Below are positions 54,238-62,777 of a DNA stretch of 64,000 bases, in pieces; position 1 is the first letter of the stretch; every line of letters begins with the position of its first letter. The DNA comes from Woeseia oceani (GTDB lineage Bacteria; Pseudomonadota; Gammaproteobacteria; Steroidobacterales; Woeseiaceae): NCBI RefSeq assembly GCF_001677435.1, contig NZ_CP016268.1, positions 1,539,001-1,603,000 of the forward strand, in the 5' to 3' direction. The position numbers and the translations under genes were made by a program. The notes under the pieces were generated by a model that saw nothing but the letters and a program-made list of their open reading frames with translations, was not told where the DNA came from and ran no database searches.

Positions 54238-55983
54238 ATGACCAGTACGTTTTGCAAATGGAGGGCAGGTCGGGCCCTGTCAGCCGCAGTGTATTGCCTG
54301 ATCCTTGCCGCCTGCGGCGGTGGTGGCAGTGCGTCGCCGTCGGCGAGTTCTGTAGTCACTATTTCCGGCACCATGAATTTTGAGTATGTGCCTACCAACC
54401 CAGGGTGCATCGGGCTGAATTACACTGCCACAGAAACCCGCCCGATTCGCGGAGCAACGGTGCAGGTGATTGACGCCTCGACCAGCACCGTACTGGGTAG
54501 CACGGTGACCGATGACAACGGAGGATATTCATTAAATGTGAGTGCCGGCATTAGTGTATTCCTGAGTGTACGTTCGGAGCTAAAGCGTAGCGGTACGCCG
54601 TCATGGGATGTTGAAGTAAGAGACAATACGAGAAACACAACAGTGCCGCTAGAACAACGCCCGGTTTACGCGCTGGATTCAGGCAACTTTAGCAGCGGCA
54701 GCGCTGACCAGACGCGCAACCTGACGGCGACCACAGGCTGGAACGGGGTGAGATATTCCGGGATACGGGCAGCGGCACCGTTTGCAGTATTGGACAGCAT
54801 CTACGATGCCATGCGGCTGGTGCTGCAAGCGGACAATACGGCAAATTTCGAACCCCTGGATGTGTTCTGGAGTGTCAACAATGTGCCCGATGGTGGCGAT
54901 GGAACCATGGAAGATATTGCAGCCGGTCGTATAGGCACCTCGTACTACAGCTCGGACAACAAGATGTTCCTGCTGGGCGCGGCTGACAGTGACACAGAGG
55001 AATTTGACAGTCACGTCATCGTCCATGAATGGGGGCATTATTTCGAAGATGCATTTTCGCGGTCCGACAGCATCGGCGGGGTGCACGGTCCGGGTGACCG
55101 CCTGGACATGCGACTGGCGTTCGGCGAAGGCTGGGCGACTGCGTTGTCCGGCATGGCGCTGAATAGCTCCTTGTATTGTGATACCTCGGCAGCAGGACAA
55201 TCGAACGGCTTTTCAATCAATATCGAAAATTCCTCGCAAAGCCGTCGCGGCTGGTTCAACGAGTTCTCGGTCATGGAACTGGTTTTCGACCTGTGGGACG
55301 ACAGCGTGGAAGTGGGCCGCGGTGACAGTGGCAGCATAGGCTTCACACCGATCTACGACACCATGGTGAATCGCCAGTCCGTTACATCAGCGCATACCAG
55401 CATCTTCTCGTTCACGACCGAACTAAAAGACGAATCACCGTCCAGCGCTGCACTCGTCGACGAGTTACTTGCTTATCACAATGTCAACGGCAGTGGCGTG
55501 TACGGCGATGGCGAAACCAACGATGCCAACAGTGCTACGCCACAGGATGCATTACCGGTCTACACGCAGATAAACCCGACCGGCGTGCCACTGAATATAT
55601 GCGTGAACAACGAACACGATAACTCGCAATCGAATGGCAACAAGCTGTCGCAACACCGTTTTCTGCGTTTCTCGGTGGCAGCGCCGTCCCGCTATGCATT
55701 TCGCCTGGAGGTTGATGCGGCGACATTGGCCAGCCTGCCGAGCGACGATCCGGCCAATGACTCTGACCAAAGCGATCCGGACGCGGAAGTGTTTCTGAAC
55801 GGGCAGGTCGTTGCTCAGGGCTTTAGCGGAACCGCCAATGTCGAGGCCTTTGAATCCTTCGGTGTACTGGCCGTCGGCAACTACGTCATGGACCTGACGG
55901 ACTGGCGATACGCTGACGAGCAGACTGTTGCCGCTTATCCCAATCGGGTTTGTTTTGATGTTACGGTGCAGCCGACAACCTGA
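54238..55983 (+). CDS. Lipoprotein zinc-metalloprotease-like protein
   Basis: A 581-residue lipoprotein with lipobox LAAC (Cys near residue 25) and Gly/Ser-rich linker. A beta-sandwich region of carboxypeptidase-regulatory type (GATVQVIDASTSTVLGSTVT) precedes the core, where VHEWGHYFED gives the HEXXH zinc motif and GEGWATAL a plausible third ligand Glu. The C-terminus has another beta domain. The start at 54139 would put the lipobox too deep, so ATG 54238 is chosen. Probably an outer-membrane peptidase of unknown target. Confidence 0.72.
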   Translation: MTSTFCKWRAGRALSAAVYCLILAACGGGGSASPSASSVVTISGTMNFEYVPTNPGCIGLNYTATETRPIRGATVQVIDASTSTVLGSTVTDDNGGYSLNVSAGISVFLSVRSELKRSGTPSWDVEVRDNTRNTTVPLEQRPVYALDSGNFSSGSADQTRNLTATTGWNGVRYSGIRAAAPFAVLDSIYDAMRLVLQADNTANFEPLDVFWSVNNVPDGGDGTMEDIAAGRIGTSYYSSDNKMFLLGAADSDTEEFDSHVIVHEWGHYFEDAFSRSDSIGGVHGPGDRLDMRLAFGEGWATALSGMALNSSLYCDTSAAGQSNGFSINIENSSQSRRGWFNEFSVMELVFDLWDDSVEVGRGDSGSIGFTPIYDTMVNRQSVTSAHTSIFSFTTELKDESPSSAALVDELLAYHNVNGSGVYGDGETNDANSATPQDALPVYTQINPTGVPLNICVNNEHDNSQSNGNKLSQHRFLRFSVAAPSRYAFRLEVDAATLASLPSDDPANDSDQSDPDAEVFLNGQVVAQGFSGTANVEAFESFGVLAVGNYVMDLTDWRYADEQTVAAYPNRVCFDVTVQPTT

Positions 55984-56014
55984 TTCTGTCGCTGCTGCGT
56001 CAATGGTGAACTGA

Positions 56015-56584
56015 ATGACCAATAAACTGATGTGTATCTCTCTGCTGCTAGCGCTTGTTGTCGCAGGTTGTAACAGCGCCGATCAAGAATCCGCCCGGAA
56101 AGCAGCCGCGTCACCCGAAATAGCGGCCAAAGTGAACAATGAATTGCCGGTCAGGTCGCCCGGCAAGCCTGGCGCGCCCATTACCATTGCCTACACGGTG
56201 CTCGGCACGCCGGTCGTTGGTCAGCCGGTGGCGATTGAAGTAAGGGTATCGACATCTTTGAGCGAGGCGCCGGTGCGGGTCAGCTATTTCGTCAATGACG
56301 TTGAAAGCATGCGCTTTCCTGAATCGCAAGCAAGAACGACTGAATTGAGTGCGCCGGCGGACGAGGGCTATGCCGCCCGCCAGGTCACGGTCATCCCACT
56401 GCGTGAAGGTCGTTTGTATTTGAACGTCACGGCCGAGGTGGAAACGTCGGCAGGCCGCATGCTGAAGACGATGGCCGTGCCCATCGCCGTGGGACAGGGT
56501 GCTGCTGACCCCGTGCTCAATGGCGAGCTGCGCGAGACAGCTGATGGCGAAACCGTCATCTCGATGCCGGCTGTTGAAAATTAG
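56015..56584 (+). CDS. Small lipoprotein of unknown function
   Basis: A 189-residue lipoprotein with lipobox VAGC (Cys near residue 19) and a beta-rich mature part (ITIAYTVLGTPVVGQPVAIEVRV, LYLNVTAEVETSAG), perhaps an immunoglobulin-like fold. It lies 31 bases after the metalloprotease-like gene and is likely co-transcribed with it, maybe as a partner or inhibitor; that is inference. Confidence 0.7.
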   Translation: MTNKLMCISLLLALVVAGCNSADQESARKAAASPEIAAKVNNELPVRSPGKPGAPITIAYTVLGTPVVGQPVAIEVRVSTSLSEAPVRVSYFVNDVESMRFPESQARTTELSAPADEGYAARQVTVIPLREGRLYLNVTAEVETSAGRMLKTMAVPIAVGQGAADPVLNGELRETADGETVISMPAVEN

Positions 56585-56857
56585 CCACTGGCCTGTGGGT
56601 CCTGCCGCAGACCGGCTCATTATGTTAATGCAGCCTGTCCAAACCAGCCCCAAAGACCCGCTGGGCAGCTCAGATCTGTTGCCAAATGCTCCGCCAGCCC
56701 TTTATCCATAAGGGCTGCAGCGTTCCGGGAATTTATTCCCAGTATTGTTTCCGATTCGAGAGGCGCATCACAGTCGCTGTTCTCTCCTTTGTCTAGATTG
56801 GCTTGGCACATTGCCACAGATCAGCCACGGATAGCGGTCTGTGGGTCATAAGACAAA
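56585..56857. other. Spacer with inverted repeat
   Basis: No gene is seen. An 8-bp inverted repeat (CAGCCCTT/AAGGGCTG) at 56695-56717 lacks a T-run and may be a weak terminator. Confidence 0.4.
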
Positions 56858-56889
56858 CCTTGATTCCGACCACTAATGATCGGTCAAGG
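56858..56889 (+). promoter_or_regulatory. Leader hairpin before the GGDEF/EAL gene
   Basis: CCTTGA-TT-CCGA can pair with TCGG-TCAAGG around a 10-base loop, with a 2-base bulge. It lies 38 bases before the start of the diguanylate cyclase gene. It is not a GEMM element and its role is unknown. Confidence 0.4.
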
Positions 56890-56927
56890 ACAGCGCATAT
56901 AAAGATTGCGGGGAAACCGACGCTCAG

Positions 56928-59900
56928 ATGCAAACGGAAAGCAACGAGCAGCGACCAGACAACAACAAAGAGCATTCCGGGCAACTGGATCTCAATACCC
57001 TGGTCGAGTTACTGAACCAGCATTATGACAAGATGCAGACGACGGTTAGTCGATCACTTGCACAGTCATTGCCGGCCTCGACACCTATTGAAATTATTTT
57101 TGACAGTGTTACCGATGCGCTGCTGTCGGTTAGTGCGTCAGGAATCATTCGAAACTGCAATCGAGTTTGCAGCCGCTATTTTGATCTCGCGAAGGAAGAT
57201 CTGATCGGCTCCGAACTGGGCCGGATACTGCCGTTTGTTGAAGGCAAGACTCTCCCGTGCAGTCTCGAGCCGTTCATGTCCGATCTGGATGACACGCATA
57301 TCGAATTCAACAGCGGTGAAGTCGATGCTGTATCCGGGTCCGGCCGACAGTTTGTCGCCGAGATCAATGCCAGCAAACTAAGTGGCGTCGACGAAGATAT
57401 TTTCGTGATCAGCTTGCGTGACGTGACAGACCGACGAGACGCGGAACGCATCCTGCGGGACAATGAAGAACGTTATCGTGCGTTGGTCGAGAATGCGCCT
57501 GAAGCCATCCTGGTTCTGGATGTAGACAAGAATCGATTCAGCGACGCGAATGACAATGCTTGCCTGCTGTTCAATTTGTCGCGCCGCCGCTTGTTGAGCG
57601 CGGGACCTGAAGCAATCAGCCCGAAAATGCAGCCCGATGGTACGCCGTCTTTCGGCGTGCGTCGTGGTTACATTGACCGTGCTCTGAATGGTGAGCACCC
57701 GACATTCGAATGGCTGCACAAAGATGCGAACGGCAAAGAAATTCCCTGCGAAGTTCGTTTCAGCCGCCTCCCGTCGGGCGACAAGCGGCTCGTTCGTGTA
57801 AGTATCACTGATATCTCCGAACGTAAACGCAATGAAGAACTCTCGTACGCCCAGAACAAAATTCTGGAAATGATTGCGGCGAGCACGCCGTTTGATCGCA
57901 CGATGCGGTCGATCTGTCGATGCACGGAAAAAATTAGCAGCGGCTTGCGCACGGCTGTCATGCTGCTCGATTCCACACAATCCACATTGAGTGTCGAGGA
58001 GGCACCCAGTCTTCCGGACGCGTTTCGTGTCCAGCTCGACCATACGCGTGTAGCTGAAAACGCGATTGCCTGTGGTTTGGCCGTGCATCGCAGTCGCGAA
58101 ACCGTCGTCAGAAACATCAGCACGGAATTGGCATGGAAAGGCCTGCACGCAAGCGCCGAAGAGCACAAGATCCGTGCCTGTTGGTCATTTCCGTTGTACG
58201 CGAGCGCCGGTCACATAATCGGGACGCTTGATGCCTATGTTGACGAGCCGCGAGAACCTACTACGGATGAGCTGGATAAACTCGGACGCATGGCAAAACT
58301 CGCCGGCATTGCCATCAAGCGCGAGATAGATGAAGAAAAGTTGCGCAGCAGTGAAAGTCGCTACCGTGGCCTGTTTGAAAATGTTGTCGATGGCGTCTAC
58401 ATCTCGTCGCGGGAAGGTGAAATCATCACGGTCAATCCTGCACTGGTCGACATGCTCGGCTACGAGAGCGCAGAAGAACTAAAAGGTGCTGGCCGCACAA
58501 CCAAGCTCTACGTGAATCCCATTGATCGTGAACGTGTTTTTGCGAGGCTGGAGGCGCAAGGTTTTGTGAGGAACTTTGAAGCCCGTTTGCGTCGCAAGGA
58601 CGGCCGTGAAATTGTGGTGCTGGAGAACTCGCGTGCCGTCTACAACAAGGACGGTGTCATCGTTGCTCACGAAGGTACGATCACTGACATCACAGATCGC
58701 AAAGTCGCGGAAACCCGCGTGTTTGAAGAGAAGGAGCGTGCCCAGGTAACGCTGCAATCGATCGGCGACGGCGTTATTACGACCGATGCAGCGGGTTGCA
58801 TAGATTATATTAACCCGGTGGCACAAGACCTCAGTGGCTGGGATATACGTTCAGCCCGTGGTCAGCCCATCGAGAAAATTCTGACAATTATCAATGAACA
58901 TACTCGTTCAACGGTTGAGAATCCGGTTACCCGTTGTCTGAAAGAGGGTCGGGTCATAGCGTTGGCTGAGAATTCCGTGTTGATCGCCAAGCAAGGTGTG
59001 GAGATTCCCATTCAGGATTCGGCCGCACCGATTCGCGACCGAATCGGCAATATAATCGGCGCGGTCATGGTCTTCCACGATGTCAGCCGCGAAACGCGAT
59101 TGTTCCGCCAGTTGTCCTACCAGGCGTCACATGACGCGATCACCGGGCTGATAAATCGCAGAGAATTCGAAAACCAGCTGGTGGCAGCGCTTGAGAGTAC
59201 CGCCAGCAACGGTCAACTCACGCACGGCGTGCTCTATGTGGATCTTGATCAGTTCAAGGTGGTCAATGATACGTTTGGCCATACCGCCGGTGATGAGCTG
59301 TTGTCCCAGGTAACCGAGATCATCCAGTCCAACATCCGGTCTACGGATATTCTTGCGCGACTGGGTGGCGATGAATTTGGCGTGCTTCTTGAGCGTTGTG
59401 ACGAAGAGCGTGCAATGGATGTGGCCGAGGCTATTCGGTCTGCGATTGAAGAGCACCGTTTCACCTGGCAAGAAGCGTTCACCAATGTGCGTTGCTCGAT
59501 AGGCGTTGTGGTTGTCACGCAGGAAAGCCCCAGTGTCGCCAGCGTCATGAGTTCCGCCGATGTGGCGTGCTACACAGCCAAGGACATGGGTCGCAACCAA
59601 ACTCACTTGTACCGTGACAGCGATGCGTCTGTCCGCCATGAAGAAATGAAATGGGTCTCACGCATTACCAGTGCGGTTGAGGACAACCGACTTGAGCTTT
59701 TCTATCAGCCGATTATTACAATAGGCACTCAGCATGATAGTGCGCCTGGTCACTACGAGCTCTTGTTGCGTATGCGTGACGAGAATGGCGAGTTGGTTCA
59801 GCCGGATCAGTTCATTCCTGCCGCAGAACGTTACAACATGATGTCGACCCTGGATCGCTGGGTTGTAAAACAATCACTGGAAAAACTTGCTGACCGAAGT

Positions 59901-60440
59901 TCCGATCATGATGTGGCGCGGTTCACACTGGCAATCAATCTCTCCGGGACCTCGCTGAGCGAGGACCGTTTCCTTGAATTTGTCGTCGATGAACTCAAGA
60001 AGCACAAACTGCCGAAAGGCGCGATCTGTTTTGAGATTACGGAAACCGCCGCGATCTCCAATTTGTCGCGCGTTGTGCATTTCATGCAGGCGTTGAAAGC
60101 TCTGGGGTGCAAGTTCTCGCTGGATGATTTCGGCAGTGGACTTTCATCTTTCACGTATCTCAAGAACTTGCCGGTCGACTACATAAAAATTGACGGCCAG
60201 TTTATTCGCAACGTCGTCGATAACAGTGTCGACGAAAGCATGGTCAGGGCTATCAACCAGGTTGGCCAGGCGATGGGTATAGAAACCATCGCAGAGCGGG
60301 TTGAGAACCTCGCGGTGCTGGACAAACTGGCCGAACTGGGCGTTTCCCACGCACAAGGCTATTACATCGCGCGACCCACTTCGGTCGATTCCTTTGCGCC
60401 GTGGTCGGCGACAGCGCATGCGGCGCCCCTGATGGCCTGA
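56928..60440 (+). CDS. PAS-GAF-PAS-GGDEF-EAL sensor for c-di-GMP turnover
   Basis: A 1170-residue cytoplasmic protein, no membrane segment seen. Approximate domains: PAS 50-165, PAS 178-300, GAF 310-465, PAS 475-590, PAS 605-720, GGDEF 730-900, EAL 925-1165. GGDEF is intact (LARLGGDEF near residue 811) with an RSTD inhibitory site five residues before it. The EAL motif reads ELL (YELLLRM near 943), but NLS, EITE, DDFGSG, IKID and the final Glu/Gln are present. Both activities are plausible. It could set the c-di-GMP level sensed by the riboswitch at 36.8 kb. Confidence 0.9.
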   Translation: MQTESNEQRPDNNKEHSGQLDLNTLVELLNQHYDKMQTTVSRSLAQSLPASTPIEIIFDSVTDALLSVSASGIIRNCNRVCSRYFDLAKEDLIGSELGRILPFVEGKTLPCSLEPFMSDLDDTHIEFNSGEVDAVSGSGRQFVAEINASKLSGVDEDIFVISLRDVTDRRDAERILRDNEERYRALVENAPEAILVLDVDKNRFSDANDNACLLFNLSRRRLLSAGPEAISPKMQPDGTPSFGVRRGYIDRALNGEHPTFEWLHKDANGKEIPCEVRFSRLPSGDKRLVRVSITDISERKRNEELSYAQNKILEMIAASTPFDRTMRSICRCTEKISSGLRTAVMLLDSTQSTLSVEEAPSLPDAFRVQLDHTRVAENAIACGLAVHRSRETVVRNISTELAWKGLHASAEEHKIRACWSFPLYASAGHIIGTLDAYVDEPREPTTDELDKLGRMAKLAGIAIKREIDEEKLRSSESRYRGLFENVVDGVYISSREGEIITVNPALVDMLGYESAEELKGAGRTTKLYVNPIDRERVFARLEAQGFVRNFEARLRRKDGREIVVLENSRAVYNKDGVIVAHEGTITDITDRKVAETRVFEEKERAQVTLQSIGDGVITTDAAGCIDYINPVAQDLSGWDIRSARGQPIEKILTIINEHTRSTVENPVTRCLKEGRVIALAENSVLIAKQGVEIPIQDSAAPIRDRIGNIIGAVMVFHDVSRETRLFRQLSYQASHDAITGLINRREFENQLVAALESTASNGQLTHGVLYVDLDQFKVVNDTFGHTAGDELLSQVTEIIQSNIRSTDILARLGGDEFGVLLERCDEERAMDVAEAIRSAIEEHRFTWQEAFTNVRCSIGVVVVTQESPSVASVMSSADVACYTAKDMGRNQTHLYRDSDASVRHEEMKWVSRITSAVEDNRLELFYQPIITIGTQHDSAPGHYELLLRMRDENGELVQPDQFIPAAERYNMMSTLDRWVVKQSLEKLADRSSDHDVARFTLAINLSGTSLSEDRFLEFVVDELKKHKLPKGAICFEITETAAISNLSRVVHFMQALKALGCKFSLDDFGSGLSSFTYLKNLPVDYIKIDGQFIRNVVDNSVDESMVRAINQVGQAMGIETIAERVENLAVLDKLAELGVSHAQGYYIARPTSVDSFAPWSATAHAAPLMA

Positions 60441-60500
60441 TTCCGGTACCCGGATTCCTCCTGTACACTGGACGGGAATTTTTCTCGTCGCAGACAATTA

Positions 60501-61322
60501 ATGGGCAACGAAAGTAAGCCGGCCGCAATGCCGGAGATACAATTGCTGGCTCCCGGCGAGCCGCCTCCATTCCGTGTCCTGAACGAAGACGTGGCCAGTC
60601 CGATCCTGTTGCTGTGCGATCACGCCAGTCGTTACATGCCATCTTCATTGGGCAATCTGGGCCTAGACCCGGTTGCATTGCGCAGCCATCTGGCCTGGGA
60701 CATCGGCGCTGGCGCCACGACGGAACACCTTGCCGAGGCACTTGGCGTGACCGCCGTGTTGGCGGGCTATTCGCGCCTGGTTGTTGACTGCAACCGGAAG
60801 TTACTGGATGCACAGGCATTCCTCGAGTTTGGCGATGGCGTCGTCATCAATGGCAACCGCGGTCTTGACCAGGCGGACAGGCAGGCACGGGCGGACGCAA
60901 TCTACTGGCCCTATCATGCCGCGATCAGCCAGCAGCTGGATCGCTTGCACAGTGCAGGGTGCGCTCCAATCATATTGGCGATGCACAGTTTCACACCGGT
61001 CATGGAGGGCGTGCAGCGACCCTGGGAGATTGGCATCCTGTGGGACAAAGATCCACGGGTGCCCGACGTTCTCATTGCGGAGCTGCGGCGCGCCGGGATC
61101 AATGTGGGTGACAACGAACCCTATTCCGGCCGTGGCCCGCAGGACTTTACAATCGATCATCATGCCGAGTCGCGCGGCTTGCCGCACGCCGGTATTGAGA
61201 TACGTCAGGATCTGATCAGTGACGAGGACGGTGTTGAGCGTATTGCGGGTTTGTTGAAAGAGCTGTTTGCAAAGCTGCCAGAACAACTCGAGATCAGCGG
61301 GACGCCGGCGGCCGTTCGTTAG
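60501..61322 (+). CDS. N-formylglutamate amidohydrolase family protein
   Basis: A 273-residue protein with LLLCDHASRYMPSSLGNLGL, HLAWDIGAGATTEHLAEAL and YSRLVVDCNR, typical of the N-formylglutamate amidohydrolase (HutG-like) family, which uses a metal to release formate from N-formylglutamate. No histidine degradation genes are near, so the substrate may differ. The next gene is a carboxylate-amine ligase, 40 bases on, suggesting related amide chemistry. Confidence 0.85.
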   Translation: MGNESKPAAMPEIQLLAPGEPPPFRVLNEDVASPILLLCDHASRYMPSSLGNLGLDPVALRSHLAWDIGAGATTEHLAEALGVTAVLAGYSRLVVDCNRKLLDAQAFLEFGDGVVINGNRGLDQADRQARADAIYWPYHAAISQQLDRLHSAGCAPIILAMHSFTPVMEGVQRPWEIGILWDKDPRVPDVLIAELRRAGINVGDNEPYSGRGPQDFTIDHHAESRGLPHAGIEIRQDLISDEDGVERIAGLLKELFAKLPEQLEISGTPAAVR

Positions 61323-61349
61323 GCGCATTGCCCGGCGGGCATCTTAAAC

Positions 61350-61358
61350 GGGGGGGGG
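61350..61358 (+). repeat. G9 homopolymer tract at the ribosome site
   Basis: Nine consecutive G bases, 4 bases before the ATG of the YbdK-like gene, so the tract also serves as ribosome binding site. Slippage would change the spacing. Confidence 0.8.
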
Positions 61359-61362
61359 CGGG

Positions 61363-62499
61363 ATGATTCAGCGAGAGCCGGAATTTACGATCGGGGTCGA
61401 AGAAGAATACCTGCTCGTCGACAAGGAATCGCGTGGTCTGGTCGTTGATCCGCCGGACTCCTTTTTGGGGGACTGCGAGGTCGAGTGTGGCAGCCAGGTA
61501 ACGACCGAACTGTTGCGTTCGCAAATCGAAGTTGGCACGAAAGTGTGTAGCAGCGTGCAGGAAGCGCGCGAGGATCTCGCGCGACTTCGACGGGTCATCA
61601 TCGATGTGGCAGACCGTCATGGCCTGGCGCCGATCGCTGCATCGACACACCCGTTCAGTCGCTGGGCTGATCAGAAACACACGGAAAAGGATCGCTACGA
61701 AGCGCTGACCAACGAGATGGCTGGTGCGGCACGGCGCATGGTGATCTGCGGCATGCACGTGCACGTCGGTATTGGTGCCAACGATCTGCGCATCGATCTG
61801 ATGAACCAGATGAGCTATTTTCTGCCGCACTTGCTCGCGCTGTCGTGCTCGTCACCGTTTTGGGAAGGGCGCGATACCGGACTGAAAAGTTACCGCCTCA
61901 CGATATTTGACGCGTTGCCACGAACGGGCTTACCCGAGCGGTTTCAAAGTTATGCCGAATATCAACGGCACGTGGACATTCTGATCAATGCAGGGATGAT
62001 CGAAGACTCAACCAAAATCTGGTGGGATCTTCGGCCGAGTGGCCGCTATCCGACTCTTGAAACGCGCATCATGGATGTGTGTACGCGTCTCGACGACGCC
62101 GTTGCATTGGCCGCATTGCTGTTATGTCTGTTACGCATGTTGTACCGCTTGCGTATTGGCAACCAACGTTGGCGCCAATACACGCCAATGTTGATCCGGG
62201 AGAACCGTTGGCGGGCAACCCGCTACAGCTACGATGAAGGCATGATCGACTTCGCCAAGGGTGAACTGGTGCCGTACTCCGATCTGCTTGAGGAGATTCT
62301 GGAGTTGACCGCGGAGGATGCGGATGCGCTTGGCTGCACCGATGAAGTGGCGAGGGTCCGGGATATCGTCCGGCGGGGAACCAGTGCGCACCGGCAACTC
62401 CAGGTCCATGCCGCGGCAGTCGCAGCCGGCAAGAACCAGGAGGAATGTCTGCGTGCAGTCGTTGATACGCTGATCGAGGACACCCGTAGCGGGCTCTAG
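61363..62499 (+). CDS. YbdK-type carboxylate-amine ligase (GCS2 family)
   Basis: A 378-residue glutamate-cysteine ligase 2 family protein: FTIGVEEEYLLVD start with metal-binding Glu, THPFSRWADQKHTEKDRY and CGMHVHVGI. E. coli YbdK has weak glutamate-cysteine ligase activity; the true substrate is unknown. The start lies after the G9 tract. It is paired with the N-formylglutamate amidohydrolase family gene. Confidence 0.9.
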   Translation: MIQREPEFTIGVEEEYLLVDKESRGLVVDPPDSFLGDCEVECGSQVTTELLRSQIEVGTKVCSSVQEAREDLARLRRVIIDVADRHGLAPIAASTHPFSRWADQKHTEKDRYEALTNEMAGAARRMVICGMHVHVGIGANDLRIDLMNQMSYFLPHLLALSCSSPFWEGRDTGLKSYRLTIFDALPRTGLPERFQSYAEYQRHVDILINAGMIEDSTKIWWDLRPSGRYPTLETRIMDVCTRLDDAVALAALLLCLLRMLYRLRIGNQRWRQYTPMLIRENRWRATRYSYDEGMIDFAKGELVPYSDLLEEILELTAEDADALGCTDEVARVRDIVRRGTSAHRQLQVHAAAVAAGKNQEECLRAVVDTLIEDTRSGL

Positions 62500-62777
62500 A
62501 CTGGGCAGATTCCATGCCCCGCAAAGGCGATGCCAGTGCTTTCGCCCGGCGTGGCTCGGGAGAGCCCGTGCAGGCCGAACGGCCGGAACGGGAAGTGGAG
62601 CCGGTTTCAGCCGGCGTCCGTCTTGCAGGCCTGGCCAGGCCTGCAGCCCGCAGACAGTGAATCGCAGCGCAGAATAGCGCGTGGGAATGCGGCACAGGTC
62701 GCATCATATATGGTCGTAGCTCCGTACTATTACGGTATGTACGTCTCGACTTTATTCTCATCCGCCGGAGTGTCTGC
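62500..62777. other. Spacer before the sensor kinase gene
   Basis: No gene is seen. It contains the 22-bp palindrome listed at 62624. Confidence 0.4.
62624..62645. repeat. 22-bp perfect palindrome
   Basis: TGCAGGCCTGG followed by its exact complement, no spacer. It has no T-run on either side. It could be a regulator site or end the ybdK-like transcript. Confidence 0.5.
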
